From: Mesorhizobium sp.
GTDB taxonomy: Bacteria; Pseudomonadota; Alphaproteobacteria; Rhizobiales; Rhizobiaceae
Direction of reading: 5' to 3'
Length of the DNA stretch: 64,000 nucleotides
Assembly: GCA_004020875.1 (NCBI GenBank)
Contig: SAPZ01000004.1
Coordinates: 248,001 to 312,000 of the forward strand
Part shown: positions 56,294-64,000 of the stretch, piece by piece
Layout of the letters: each line of letters opens with the position of its first letter
How positions within the stretch are numbered: the stretch's first letter is position 1
The notes under the pieces: generated by a model
The model's database searches: none
What the model was told of the DNA's origin: nothing
Seen by the model: only the letters and a program-made list of their open reading frames with translations
Program-made: the position numbers and the translations under genes

Positions 56294-56689
56294 ATGGCGA
56301 AATATGAGGGCGGGTGCCTATGCGGCGCGGTGCGTTACAGCGCCGAGGCGGAGCCGATCAACGAGCGTGTCTGCCATTGCCGGATCTGCCAGGGGGCGAT
56401 CGGCGCGGCCTTCAACGCGCGACTTCTGTTCCGCATCGACGATGTGGCTATCGAAGGGCCGGTGGCGACGATCAATTCCACGCCGGACCTCCAGCGCGGC
56501 TTCTGCCCGGTCTGCGGCACGACCATGTTCTCGCGCCGCGACTCCAGGGGTATTCTCGGCGTCACCTCCGGCTCGCTCGATGACCCGTCCCTGTTCAAGC
56601 CGGATATGCATTTCTGGACTGCCTCGAAGCAATCCTGGCTGATGCTCGAGGACGGCCTGCCGCAATATGAAGGCGCGCCGCCGGCCTGA
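56294..56689 (+). CDS. GFA-family zinc protein
   Basis: 131 aa. Cysteine pairs GGCLCGAVRY, CHCRICQGAIG and FCPVCGTTMF match the GFA fold. Second GFA protein in the window; less similar to 3435-3932 than to typical rhizobial GFAs. ATG 56294 follows GTG 56291. Substrate unknown. Confidence 0.9.
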   Translation: MAKYEGGCLCGAVRYSAEAEPINERVCHCRICQGAIGAAFNARLLFRIDDVAIEGPVATINSTPDLQRGFCPVCGTTMFSRRDSRGILGVTSGSLDDPSLFKPDMHFWTASKQSWLMLEDGLPQYEGAPPA

Positions 56690-56755
56690 GTCATTGCGAC
56701 GCATCTCTGCACAAAAATTTCATCTCCGCTGCACGACATAGCCGGCAAAGCGTCA

Positions 56756-56784
56756 TTGGCGGGCCATCTTTGGCTGCCTATCTA
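56756..56784 (+). promoter_or_regulatory. Sigma70-type promoter for the 70-aa protein
   Basis: TTGGCG (56756-56761), 17-nt spacer, TATCTA (56779-56784), 34 nt before the ATG at 56819, with a GAGGAGG ribosome binding site at about 56807. Confidence 0.5.
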
Positions 56785-56818
56785 AGCGCCATGCGGGCAG
56801 GCATCGAGGAGGCGACGG

Positions 56819-57031
56819 ATGAGCGAGAGCATCAACACCCTGGACGAGCTTTTGAACGACCCGATGATCCAACTCGTGATGGAACGCGACCGGGTGCGTG
56901 CGGCCGAGATTCGCCTGCTTCTGGAGAAGGCTCGCGACAGGGCTGGCGATGATCACCGCATCGAACAGGCTTCGGTGCCGCCTGCCCATGTGGTGGCAAG
57001 AAGCTGTCTGAAGCAGTGGCTCTACCGCTGA
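56819..57031 (+). CDS. Small hypothetical protein
   Basis: 70 aa: MSESINTLDELLNDPMIQLVMERDRVRAAEIRLLLEKARDRAG..., mostly alpha-helical, ending KQWLYR. GAGGAGG lies 6 nt upstream and a good promoter precedes it, so it is probably real. No family recognised. Confidence 0.75.
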   Translation: MSESINTLDELLNDPMIQLVMERDRVRAAEIRLLLEKARDRAGDDHRIEQASVPPAHVVARSCLKQWLYR

Positions 57032-57088
57032 GGCAGTCCCAAGATAGGTCGGCTTCACGCCGAATTGCGCAAGGACAACAGCCGCGGG

Positions 57089-58015
57089 TCAGCTCGAATG
57101 CGCGGGCAGGTAGCTGTAATGATTGCGCAAATAGGCGAGCTTGAAGCCAAGCCGGTCGTAATTGCGATAGGCCGGCCCATCGCGGTCGGGGCGCGGCGCC
57201 TCGATGTCGGCGACGAAGAGTTTTGCGCCGGCGGCGATGCCGTCGCGAACCAGCCTTTCGCCAAGCATGGCATCAAGATCGAAGCTCGGCGCCATGATGC
57301 CCGGCACCGGGGCGTCGATACCGCTCCACGCCGCGCCTTCTGAGATGAAGAGCGAGCGTACGGCGACGACGGCGCCCCTGCGTTTAAGCATGTAATGACG
57401 CCAGCCCTTGCGGCCGACAAGCGCGGTGAGCCAGGGCGTCGTGGGGAGCCTGTAGTTGGCATCGATGAAGGAAGCCCATTCCGAAGCCGTCCTGGGCGTG
57501 ACCTCCTCGATCACCAGGTCGTCGACCGGGATCAGCGGATCGCCCGGAAAAAGCGGTTCGTCCGGCAACGGCGTCGCGTCGCGATAGATGCGCTCCCAGC
57601 CGCCTTGATGCTGCAGGCCGCGCGCTTCCAGCCAGCATCGCAGCCGCGTCGGCTCGGCATGCGGATTGGTATAGAACCACGGCCGCACGACGCCGGCATC
57701 ACGGTAGCGGGCGAGCAGCACATCGACCTGGTCTTCCGTCGCCGGACCGTCGACGCCGATATTCTTCACGCAGTTGAAATGGATGAAGGGGATCGTCCTG
57801 CAAGTGGTCCAGATCAGATCGCCTTCGCTTGCGATCGAGAGCCCTTGCCGCGCCGCGAAATCGGCGGGCGCCGCTTTGTAGAGATCGAGCCAGGCAGCCA
57901 CTTCGGCGCGCTCGATGGCGCGGCTGGTCTCGCGCGACACCTCCTCGATCGCGATTTCAGGGAGATGCGTTGCCGGCGGCGTGACCGGCTCCAGTTCCGA
58001 GAGGGCGGTCGACAT
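57089..58015 (-). CDS. Double-domain GNAT-like acetyltransferase
   Basis: 308 aa. The C-terminal half has a GNAT core (GERLVRDGIAAGAKLFVADIEAPRPDRDGPAYRNYDRLGFKLAYLRNHYSY); the N-terminal half (LDLYKAAPADFAARQGLSIASEGDLIWTTCRTIPFIHFNCVKNIGV...) looks like a diverged GNAT. Substrate unknown. A strong promoter with an operator-like palindrome and an AGGAGGAGG ribosome binding site precede it. Confidence 0.82.
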   Translation of the reverse strand: MSTALSELEPVTPPATHLPEIAIEEVSRETSRAIERAEVAAWLDLYKAAPADFAARQGLSIASEGDLIWTTCRTIPFIHFNCVKNIGVDGPATEDQVDVLLARYRDAGVVRPWFYTNPHAEPTRLRCWLEARGLQHQGGWERIYRDATPLPDEPLFPGDPLIPVDDLVIEEVTPRTASEWASFIDANYRLPTTPWLTALVGRKGWRHYMLKRRGAVVAVRSLFISEGAAWSGIDAPVPGIMAPSFDLDAMLGERLVRDGIAAGAKLFVADIEAPRPDRDGPAYRNYDRLGFKLAYLRNHYSYLPAHSS

Positions 58016-58034
58016 GAAGATCCTCCTCCTATAC

Positions 58035-58083
58035 CTTACAGCGTAAGATTAGTGAATGATAATATGGCGCCTGGCGTTGTCAA
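58035..58083 (-). promoter_or_regulatory. GNAT promoter with TetR-like operator palindrome
   Basis: Minus-strand TTGACA (58083-58078), 16-nt spacer, TATCAT (58061-58056), then the perfect palindrome CTTAC-AGC-GTAAG (58047-58035) over the predicted +1 region, followed by AGGAGGAGG before the ATG. A repressor binding here would block initiation; no regulator gene is adjacent. Confidence 0.65.
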
Positions 58084-58220
58084 GCAGGATTAGCGGCATC
58101 TTACAAATCCGTGAGTTGGAATCACGCCATCGTGAGGCTAAGCCTGTCATCGAGGGGCTTTTCGAATGACGATTCACTTTTGCCTCGGAGAAGGCCTGGG
58201 GCGCAGGGAAAAGGGTTGAG

Positions 58221-59093
58221 ATGACCGACGTCTGCACTCAAGGGTTGGATACCGGCTTTGTCGGTCTGGGTTATGCCAAGGTGGCGTTCCTGGGTATCGT
58301 GCAAGGCATCACCGAATTGCTGCCGATCTCGTCAACGGCGCATATGCGCATCGTTCCGGCCGTCCTTGGCTGGCAGGATCCCGGCTCGGCTTTCTCCGCC
58401 GCCATGCAGTTGGCGGCGCTTGCGGCGGTGGTCAGCTATTTCTGGAGCGACGTCAGGGACGTGCTGTTCGGATCGCTTGCGGCGATCTCGCGCCGCGATT
58501 TCAGCGACCGCTATTTGCGCCTCGCGATCAGCATCGTGCTTGCCACCGTCCCGATCGTCATTGCCGGCCTTGCGCTTTCCGGCGTGCTCAACGCTTGCAA
58601 TTCGCCGCTGCGCGGGCTCGCCGTCATCGGCTGGGCCTGCATCGCCATGGCGATCCTGCTGGGGCTCGCCGAGATATTCGCCAGCCACAAGCTGGTGCTG
58701 CGCCAGGCATCGATTCTCGACGCGCTGCTGGTAGGCATTGCTCAGGTCGGCGCGCTGGTTCCCGGCGTCTCCCGTTCGGGCTCGACGCTGACGGCGGCAA
58801 TGGGGCTGGGCTTCGCGCGGGCCGAAGCAGCGCGGCTGTCGTTCCTGCTCGGCTTGCCGGCCATCGCGCTCGCCGGTCTCAAGGAACTCTATGAACTGCA
58901 CAAGGTGCATCTCGATGGGCATGGCTGGTCGGTCCTGGCTGTCGGCCTTGTCGTGGCCTCGATCTCGGCCTTCTTTGCGATATGGGGGCTGATGCGGGTG
59001 CTCGAGCGCTTCTCCGCTTGGCCGTTCGTCATCTATCGCGGCCTGCTCGGCATGGTGCTGTTGCTCGGCCTGGCGTTAGGATGGCTATCGTAG
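58221..59093 (+). CDS. uppP: Undecaprenyl-diphosphatase UppP (BacA)
   Basis: 290 aa polytopic membrane enzyme. Motifs LGIVQGITELLPISSTAHM (Q28, E32, H41) and VPGVSRSGSTLTAAMG. Dephosphorylates undecaprenyl diphosphate for cell-wall lipid-carrier recycling; loss confers bacitracin sensitivity. The first (E/Q)xxxE position is Gln and the usual SSTGH is SSTAH. Overlaps the next gene by 13 nt. Confidence 0.95.
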   Translation: MTDVCTQGLDTGFVGLGYAKVAFLGIVQGITELLPISSTAHMRIVPAVLGWQDPGSAFSAAMQLAALAAVVSYFWSDVRDVLFGSLAAISRRDFSDRYLRLAISIVLATVPIVIAGLALSGVLNACNSPLRGLAVIGWACIAMAILLGLAEIFASHKLVLRQASILDALLVGIAQVGALVPGVSRSGSTLTAAMGLGFARAEAARLSFLLGLPAIALAGLKELYELHKVHLDGHGWSVLAVGLVVASISAFFAIWGLMRVLERFSAWPFVIYRGLLGMVLLLGLALGWLS

Positions 59094-59701
59094 CAGATCC
59101 GGCTCTTTCGGCGGCCAGCGCACGAGGCGTGCGCCGCTTCGCAGGGTTTTTCTCCTGTCTGCTGCTTATGATGCCGTTGGCCAGCGCCAATGGCCTGGGC
59201 CGCCAATGGCAGGCCGGCCAATATTCCTTCTCGGACGAACTTGGCGGTTTTCTGATCCGATCCGTCTCGGGAGCGGGAACACGATCCGATCCGGCCGTTA
59301 TTAGCGAGGAATTGGAATCGGCGGACCCCGTCATTCTGACGATCCGCGCCCGGCAGCCGACAGCCAATTTCACGGAGGGGATTCTCTATCTGCGGATCGA
59401 GGCCCTCAACGGCACCGGACACCCCTGGGTGGATTTCCTGTTCGAGCTGCAGTCGATATTGGATCAGCCGAGCGTGTTCGGCGACGGGCTGTCCTTCGAC
59501 CAGTCGCACACGCCGTCCGACTTCATCTCGGCCGACAGTTTCGCGCGATACGACCGTCAGTTGGAGCCCTTCGATCGCCTTCGGTTTCTCGATGGCCATG
59601 TTGATATCCGCCATCAGGCGACCTTCGATTTCCTCGTCACCGACTTCAATCCGAAAAGCGTCTTCTATCTGCTGCAGGACCCGGGTATTCCGGCCTCCTG
59701 A
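59081..59701 (+). CDS. Exported hypothetical protein
   Basis: 206 aa starting inside the uppP stop region. Signal peptide RRFAGFFSCLLLMMPLASA after an alanine-rich leader, then LGRQWQAGQYSFSDELGGFLIRSVSGAGT and a C-terminal FDRLRFLDGHVDIRHQATFDFLVTDFNPKSVFYLLQDPG. No family recognised; periplasmic. Likely co-transcribed with uppP and the next gene. Confidence 0.82.
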   Translation: MAIVADPALSAASARGVRRFAGFFSCLLLMMPLASANGLGRQWQAGQYSFSDELGGFLIRSVSGAGTRSDPAVISEELESADPVILTIRARQPTANFTEGILYLRIEALNGTGHPWVDFLFELQSILDQPSVFGDGLSFDQSHTPSDFISADSFARYDRQLEPFDRLRFLDGHVDIRHQATFDFLVTDFNPKSVFYLLQDPGIPAS

Positions 59702-59779
59702 CAATCCTGCCCGGGTGGCGGAAATCGCCGCATGAGATGCCGGTTCGTCTCATCGCCACGTTCAGCTATTGGTACGCTC

Positions 59780-60565
59780 ATGGATTTTTCGACATTGCTG
59801 AACTCGGTGCCTTTGCTAGCCACCCTGGTAAAGTCGGCCGTGCCCGCCGCGGTCGGCGCCGGCATGGGCTTCGGCCAATGGCTGGCGGCACTGCCGCCCT
59901 GCCGCAACCAGACTTTCGAGAACGCCGCTTATCTGGTCTGCGAGGCCGATCCGAAGCATTTTTCCATAGAGCTGTTCTGGAAGAACAGGAATGGCGACCT
60001 TTATCGCTCGCTGCACAATCTCCGCACCGCTCAGCAAGCGTCGGGACGCACCATGCTGTTCGGCATCAATGCCGGCATGTATCACCCGAACCTTGCGCCG
60101 GTCGGGCTCTATGTCGAACGGGGCGAGCAGGTCACGCCGGCGAAGACCGGATCGGGATCCGGCAATTTCTCCATGCAGCCCAACGGGATCTTCTATCTCA
60201 GCGCCGGCAAGGCCGGGGTTCGCGCGACCAGGGACTACCTCAAACATCCGCCACGCGTGGATTACGCCACACAGTCCGGGCCGATGCTGGTCATCGACGG
60301 CAAGCTGCATCCGAAATTCCAGGCCGATGGCACCTCGCGCAAGATCCGCGACGGCGTCGGCGTGCGGGCCGACGGCGTCGCCATCTTCGCGATCTCGGAC
60401 GATGTCGTCACCTTCCACGAGTTCGCGCGGCTTTTCCGCGACCAGCTCGGCTGCCCGAATGCGCTTTTCCTCGACGGCTCGATCTCCAGCCTCTATGCGC
60501 CCGGGATCGGGCGAAACGACGATTTCTGGAATCTCGGGCCGATGATCGGCGTGTTCAGGCGCTGA
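59780..60565 (+). CDS. Phosphodiester glycosidase (NAGPA/DUF2233) family protein
   Basis: 261 aa from ATG 59780 (open frame back to 59732). DUF2233-like text: GRTMLFGINAGMYHPNLAPVGLYVERGEQVTPAKTGSGSGNFSMQPNGIFYL, ATQSGPMLVIDGKLHP, and FLDGSISSLYAPG. Family members cleave GlcNAc-1-phosphate or sugar phosphodiesters; some act on envelope polymers. Fits with uppP in envelope metabolism. Confidence 0.85.
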   Translation: MDFSTLLNSVPLLATLVKSAVPAAVGAGMGFGQWLAALPPCRNQTFENAAYLVCEADPKHFSIELFWKNRNGDLYRSLHNLRTAQQASGRTMLFGINAGMYHPNLAPVGLYVERGEQVTPAKTGSGSGNFSMQPNGIFYLSAGKAGVRATRDYLKHPPRVDYATQSGPMLVIDGKLHPKFQADGTSRKIRDGVGVRADGVAIFAISDDVVTFHEFARLFRDQLGCPNALFLDGSISSLYAPGIGRNDDFWNLGPMIGVFRR

Positions 60566-60594
60566 CCACGCGCTTTTTCCGCTGCGCTTTAGCT

Positions 60595-61566
60595 TTAACT
60601 GGACGCGTCCTGGATCGCCGAGAGCAGCCATGGTTCTCCCGTTTGGCGGGTAAAGGTCCACAGCTCGCTCGCCTCGACCGGATTGTTGGGATCGCCCTTC
60701 TCGACGGCGCCGGTCTGGCGGTTGCACATGATATCGATCGCCGACCAGCGCATCGCCACGGTGGCATAGTCGCGCGGTCCCTCCCGCCAGGCCTCCGCTA
60801 TTTCGCCCTTCAGCAACCGAAGGTTTGTGACCTCGTTCTTGAGGCCGCGGGTGGCATTGTCCGCCAGCTCCTCCGACAAGTAGGAGACCATTTCCGGGGT
60901 CGTCAGCCGGCGCAATCCCTGGTGATCCTCGCGGGTGAAGGCAGCCTGCACCTCGCCAAGGATTCGTTCGAATGCGTCGCGATCGGTGTCCGTGATGCCG
61001 ATTTCGTCCGTGCCGGATGCATCGATGGAGCCGAAGCCCGCGGTGCTGGGCGAATAGCTGGGCGGCGTGCCTCCCCAGCCTTGCCGTCCGAACGGAATGC
61101 CGGCGCTTCGCATATTGGCCGGCGCGGCATTGTCGCGACTGAGGAACCGCATCGCCAGCATCACGAGGCCGCCGATCAGCAGCAGCTGGAAGATGAAGCT
61201 CAGCCCGCCGCCGACGCCGCCGAAACCATGGCCCAGCATCATGCCGAACAGGCCCTGGAAAAACAGTCCTCCCACAAGGCCGCCGACAAAACCGCCGCCG
61301 AAACCACGCCAGAATCCGGGGCGCGCGGAGCCGGGAAACGCCTGCGACGATGGGACGGACTGGGTAGTTTGGGGCGTCATCGAACGCGTGACGGGAGCCG
61401 TGTAGGGAGCCGTCCTGGTCGGCGCGGGCGCCTGGTAGGTGCGGCTGCCACGGCTGCCGAAGCTGCCGCCCATGCGCGCCTCGGCGGTGCCGATGGAGAC
61501 GGTCCCGAGCGCCATCAGCAGGATCATGAGGAACGGCGCGACTTTGATCGTTCGTGACTTCGGCAT
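60595..61566 (-). CDS. Tim44-domain membrane protein
   Basis: 323 aa. Signal/TM APFLMILLMALGTVSIGTAEA, glycine-rich linker, GGGFVGGLVGGLFFQGLFGMML and FIFQLLLIGGLVMLAMRFL (membrane segments), then a Tim44-like domain (DRDAFERILGEVQAAFTREDHQGLRRLTTPEMVSYLSEELADNA). Bacterial Tim44 proteins are inner-membrane and poorly characterised. ATG 61566 chosen; 61599 is upstream. Confidence 0.88.
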   Translation of the reverse strand: MPKSRTIKVAPFLMILLMALGTVSIGTAEARMGGSFGSRGSRTYQAPAPTRTAPYTAPVTRSMTPQTTQSVPSSQAFPGSARPGFWRGFGGGFVGGLVGGLFFQGLFGMMLGHGFGGVGGGLSFIFQLLLIGGLVMLAMRFLSRDNAAPANMRSAGIPFGRQGWGGTPPSYSPSTAGFGSIDASGTDEIGITDTDRDAFERILGEVQAAFTREDHQGLRRLTTPEMVSYLSEELADNATRGLKNEVTNLRLLKGEIAEAWREGPRDYATVAMRWSAIDIMCNRQTGAVEKGDPNNPVEASELWTFTRQTGEPWLLSAIQDASS

Positions 61567-61878
61567 TAGGCACAGTCCTTGGGTACGTGAGCGCTTCACT
61601 TTGTGCGAGCCCCCTTATATGGGGTGCCAAGCGGGCCAGGGTTAGGCCCTGCTTCAATGCGTCCGCGGATCCGGCGACGATCGTCCTGATTCTAAGCTCG
61701 GTCTCGGCTGCGCCTTCGCGCAGGGCGAGGTGATGGGGACACACCCCGATTCGGTCACGATCGTCGCGCGAAAGGTAAATTTTGATTCAAACTTTGTTGG
61801 TAATTTCTCATTAGGAATGGGGCTTCCGGCGGCGTTGTTCCTGCCTTCGGTCTGTTTTGTTTTGCGTACAGGTCAAAG
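61567..61878. other. Intergenic region between divergent tim44-like and GH25 genes
   Basis: 312 nt. Contains GGGTTAGGCCC-type dyad near 61640 and an AT-rich tract TTTTGATTCAAACTTTGTTG near 61780 that suits the GH25 promoter. No coding or RNA gene is apparent. Confidence 0.4.
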
Positions 61879-63042
61879 ATGCGGATTTTTGGCGTCGTCA
61901 GTTTCGTGCTCGCAGCGCTTTGCCTTGCCGGCTGCTCGTCCACGTCGGGCGTCGATGCCTTGCAACTGCCGTCCAACGAGACGACCAGCTCGGTCGTGCG
62001 GCCAGCAGCCCCGGTATCGAAGGGCATGAGGACGGTCCAGCGGGAGAAAACTGTCGAGACAGCGTCGATGTCGGGGGTGTCGCGCATCAAGCCACCGGCG
62101 CCGTTGCTCGACGAGGGTAACGCTAGCCCCATCGACGAGAATTCACGCCTTGGCGACGAAAACTCGCGCCTTGGCGACGAAAATTCGCGTCCCTTCGGCC
62201 TTGCCGAGGAGGAGACGGTGAATTTTCCCGCGCAGGGACTCCCGGACAGCGTCGAGCCGCCGGTGCAGGAGGCGGCGCTCGTCTCGCCGCCGAAGCGGCT
62301 GTCGCGCGCCGCGCCTGCCATACTGGCAAGCCCGGTCACGCGCTATGCGTTCCGCGACGCCAAGCCGATCAATTTCGGCCGCTCCTCGCCTCGCCATCTG
62401 GCCGTCCATGGCGTGGACGTCTCGCGCTGGCAGGGCAACATCAATTGGGAAAAGCTGCGCGCCCAAGGCGCCAACTTCGCCTATATCAAGGCGACCGATG
62501 GCGGCGACCATCTCGATCCGATGTTCATGAAGAACTGGCGCAACGCCGATGCCGCCGGGCTGAAGCGCGGCGCCTATCATTTCTTCTACTGGTGCCGCAC
62601 CGCCGGCGAGCAGGCCGACTGGTTCATCCGCAATGTGCCGAAGGTCGACGGCGCGCTGCCGCCGGTGATCGATGTCGAGTGGAACGGCGAATCCTCCTGC
62701 ACGCGCAAGCCTTCGCGCGAAAAGGTGCTGGAGAAGATGCAGGTGTTCATGGACAAGCTGGAGCGCCACTACGGCCAGCGTCCGATCATCTACACCAGCC
62801 CCGACTTCTATCGCGACAATCTGCGCGGCGCCTTCCTGGATTATCCATTCTGGCTGCGCGCCGTGGCGGCGCACCCGTCAAAAGTCTATCCGGGCCGCAA
62901 ATGGCTGTTCTGGCAGTATTCGGGCTCCGGCCTGTCGCATGGTGTGACAGGCCGCATCGACCTCAACGTATTCCACGGCGATGAGCGGCAATGGCGCGCC
63001 TGGCTGGGCGGCGGCGGCCAGATGATGGCCGACGCGGACTGA
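61879..63042 (+). CDS. GH25 lysozyme lipoprotein
   Basis: 387 aa. Lipobox LAGC at residues 16-19; then a low-complexity linker with three DENSRLG heptads (21-bp DNA repeats at 62134-62199); then GH25: HGVDVSRWQGNINWEKLRAQGANFAYIKATDG, catalytic D265/E267 in VIDVEWNGESS, and WQYSGSG. Hydrolyses peptidoglycan beta-1,4 links, anchored in the envelope. Confidence 0.94.
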   Translation: MRIFGVVSFVLAALCLAGCSSTSGVDALQLPSNETTSSVVRPAAPVSKGMRTVQREKTVETASMSGVSRIKPPAPLLDEGNASPIDENSRLGDENSRLGDENSRPFGLAEEETVNFPAQGLPDSVEPPVQEAALVSPPKRLSRAAPAILASPVTRYAFRDAKPINFGRSSPRHLAVHGVDVSRWQGNINWEKLRAQGANFAYIKATDGGDHLDPMFMKNWRNADAAGLKRGAYHFFYWCRTAGEQADWFIRNVPKVDGALPPVIDVEWNGESSCTRKPSREKVLEKMQVFMDKLERHYGQRPIIYTSPDFYRDNLRGAFLDYPFWLRAVAAHPSKVYPGRKWLFWQYSGSGLSHGVTGRIDLNVFHGDERQWRAWLGGGGQMMADAD

Positions 63043-63062
63043 GGCGCTTCCGACCGCTTGGG

Positions 63063-63176
63063 CTACCTCCGTGGCAGATGTCGTGATTCCGCCATCGTCA
63101 CATAGGCCAGCACGGCCATGAATGCCGTGAAATAGACCAGGACGGCGGTGACGACGATCAGGCTCTCGGTAGGCAT
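63063..63176 (-). CDS. 37-aa single-pass membrane peptide
   Basis: MPTESLIVVTAVLVYFTAFM and following VTMAESRHLPRR: one TM helix and a basic tail. GAGGAG 6 nt before ATG 63176 favours this over the 64-codon frame. Function unknown; small membrane proteins often tune transporters. Confidence 0.7.
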   Translation of the reverse strand: MPTESLIVVTAVLVYFTAFMAVLAYVTMAESRHLPRR

Positions 63177-63284
63177 TTCCATCTCCTCAAAAAGAAGAGC
63201 CGAGGAAACATCAGGAACGATGGGCTTTGCCTTGATCTGGATCATGCGATCGAACAATTGGATCGCCCGGCCGCCGTGCCGCGC

Positions 63285-63737
63285 TCAGCAGGTGACCAAA
63301 TCCGTGTGGCCAAAACCCTTCGAATAATCGAGCACGGAAATCACTGTGGGCATCACGCGGAAAATGCGGACCTGGTCCGGCGTCGGCATCGGACCGGGCA
63401 TCGAGGTTTGCGGCGGATATTTCATCGGCAACATGCGCAGAACCTTCTCGGCCTCGGCCGTGTCGGTGACCGGTTGCGCTCGCGCGGCCATCGAAAGCCC
63501 GGTGATCTCCATCACCTGAGGCGCGTCGTGGTCGATGGTCAGCGACAGGCGATTGTCTCGCGCGATATTCGCCGCCTTCTGGCTGTCCAAGCCGCAGAGG
63601 AAGTAGAGGGTGAGGCCGTCATTGACATAGCCAACCGTCGTCGCCTGCGGCCAGCCGTCCGGCCTCAAGGTTGCGACCGTCATGATCCGGTGCTCGTCCA
63701 ACAGCGTCTGGATCTTGTCTCTGATCTCCTGATCCAT
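63285..63737 (-). CDS. Pyridoxamine 5'-phosphate oxidase-like (PPOX) flavoprotein
   Basis: 150 aa from ATG 63737 (GGAGG 6 nt upstream). PPOX split barrel: RIMTVATLRPDGWPQATTVGYVNDGLTLYFLCGLDSQKAANIARDNRLSLTIDHD. Binds FMN or heme/F420-like cofactors; reaction unknown. The longer frame to 63977 is translated repeat and antisense sequence. Confidence 0.9.
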   Translation of the reverse strand: MDQEIRDKIQTLLDEHRIMTVATLRPDGWPQATTVGYVNDGLTLYFLCGLDSQKAANIARDNRLSLTIDHDAPQVMEITGLSMAARAQPVTDTAEAEKVLRMLPMKYPPQTSMPGPMPTPDQVRIFRVMPTVISVLDYSKGFGHTDLVTC

Positions 63738-63844
63738 CTTCGCCTCCAAAGGTCGTTGCTGATGGCGACCATGGTACGGATCCGTGGAGAGCGTTGCTTT
63801 GACGTGCATCAACGCATGGGCGGCAATGCGCCCTGGCGTCCTCA

Positions 63845-63882
63845 CCTTCGTCATCCTCGGGCTTGACCCGAGGATCCATGCC
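63845..63882. repeat. Alphaproteobacterial GTCATCCTCGGGC...CCCGAGGAT palindrome
   Basis: ATCCTCGGG-CTTGA-CCCGAGGAT with a perfect 9-bp stem; a highly repeated intergenic palindrome in many alphaproteobacteria. Lies between the PPOX gene and the partial minus-strand gene. Confidence 0.7.
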
Positions 63883-63909
63883 GAGACGCTCGGCGAAGAA
63901 TGCGGCCAA

Positions 63910-64000
63910 TCAGATTCTGCACCGCCGCAACGTCTCGCGGGTGCTCTGAATCTCGAACAGGCAGCCATTGCCGGCATCGAAGGCCCAGAAAATGCCTTTC
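63910..64000 (-). CDS. C-terminal fragment of an unidentified protein
   Basis: Minus-strand frame ending with TGA at 63912-63910 reads IFWAFDAGNGCLFEIQSTRE...RCRI, high in third-position GC; its start lies past the window. Too short to assign. Confidence 0.35.
   Translation of the reverse strand, partial: KGIFWAFDAGNGCLFEIQSTRETLRRCRI

Noticed and set aside
59737..61557. 606-codon frame across the NAGPA-like and Tim44-like genes
   Set aside because: It runs over a plus-strand gene in another frame and antisense to a minus-strand gene; Arg-rich and domainless.
62134..62199. Tandem repeats as a CRISPR array
   Set aside because: The repeats are in frame inside a lipoprotein gene, contiguous without spacers.

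Overview
The window is about 64 kb of GC-rich alphaproteobacterial chromosome. Gene content and order (suf operon, recA, alaS, icd; purS-purQ-purL; ATP synthase zeta inhibitor; XdhC/MoxR/CoxE genes) and the abundant intergenic palindromes point to Hyphomicrobiales (Rhizobiales), most probably Mesorhizobium or a close Phyllobacteriaceae relative. This identification is by inspection only. I see no integrase, transposase, phage gene, CRISPR array, rRNA or tRNA gene, so this reads as stable core chromosome with some variable metabolic genes.

Layout. 1-3400: end of the suf Fe-S assembly operon (sufD partial, sufS, sufT, sufA), then a RidA-family gene. 3400-6260: a GFA-family enzyme, a TfoX-like protein and the pseudouridine catabolism pair psuG-psuK. 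6260-13440: recA with an SOS-type promoter, alaS, and a reverse-strand operon icd - unknown protein - glutathione transferase. 13640-23920: TrmJ-like methyltransferase, membrane protein, murI, an RNB ribonuclease, two small stress-type or exported proteins, rpsD behind a structured leader, ttcA, an inositol monophosphatase-family enzyme, a Bcr/CflA efflux pump, the Grx4/BolA iron-signalling pair and a membrane protein. 24000-35660: purine synthesis genes (purL, purQ, purS, purC, purB, all on the minus strand) interrupted by a MocR regulator with a divergent DUF1127 gene, a Pr6Pr membrane protein, a lipoprotein, the ATPase zeta inhibitor and small-molecule enzymes.

36200-43930: a P1 peptidase and periplasmic binding protein pair, then a forward-strand molybdoenzyme maturation cassette: flavin reductase, MoxR ATPase, CoxE-like VWA protein, split XdhC, and a fused MoeA-like/MobA-like protein. 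No molybdenum hydroxylase structural gene is in view. 43950-47640: secreted proteins, DUF1993, a 54-aa DUF1127-like protein, tandem terminators that may end a small RNA, and a protein with a J-domain-like HPD motif. 47750-56110: an aldo/keto reductase and a class V aminotransferase-like protein face a tightly packed four-gene minus-strand operon (dimethylformamidase-like, class III aminotransferase, GNAT, acetylpolyamine amidohydrolase). This operon looks like an uncharacterised amine or acetyl-amine route and is the best candidate for a new pathway here. It is followed by a ParB-N-only protein and a frameshifted 2-oxoglutarate dioxygenase. 56290-64000: GFA protein, small protein, a GNAT gene with a clear promoter and operator, uppP with two exported proteins, a Tim44-domain protein, a GH25 lysozyme lipoprotein, a 37-aa membrane peptide and a PPOX-family flavoprotein.

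Starts were chosen from ribosome binding sites, overlaps and family length, and several differ from the longest open frame. Families were assigned from motifs recognised by eye; no database search was run.
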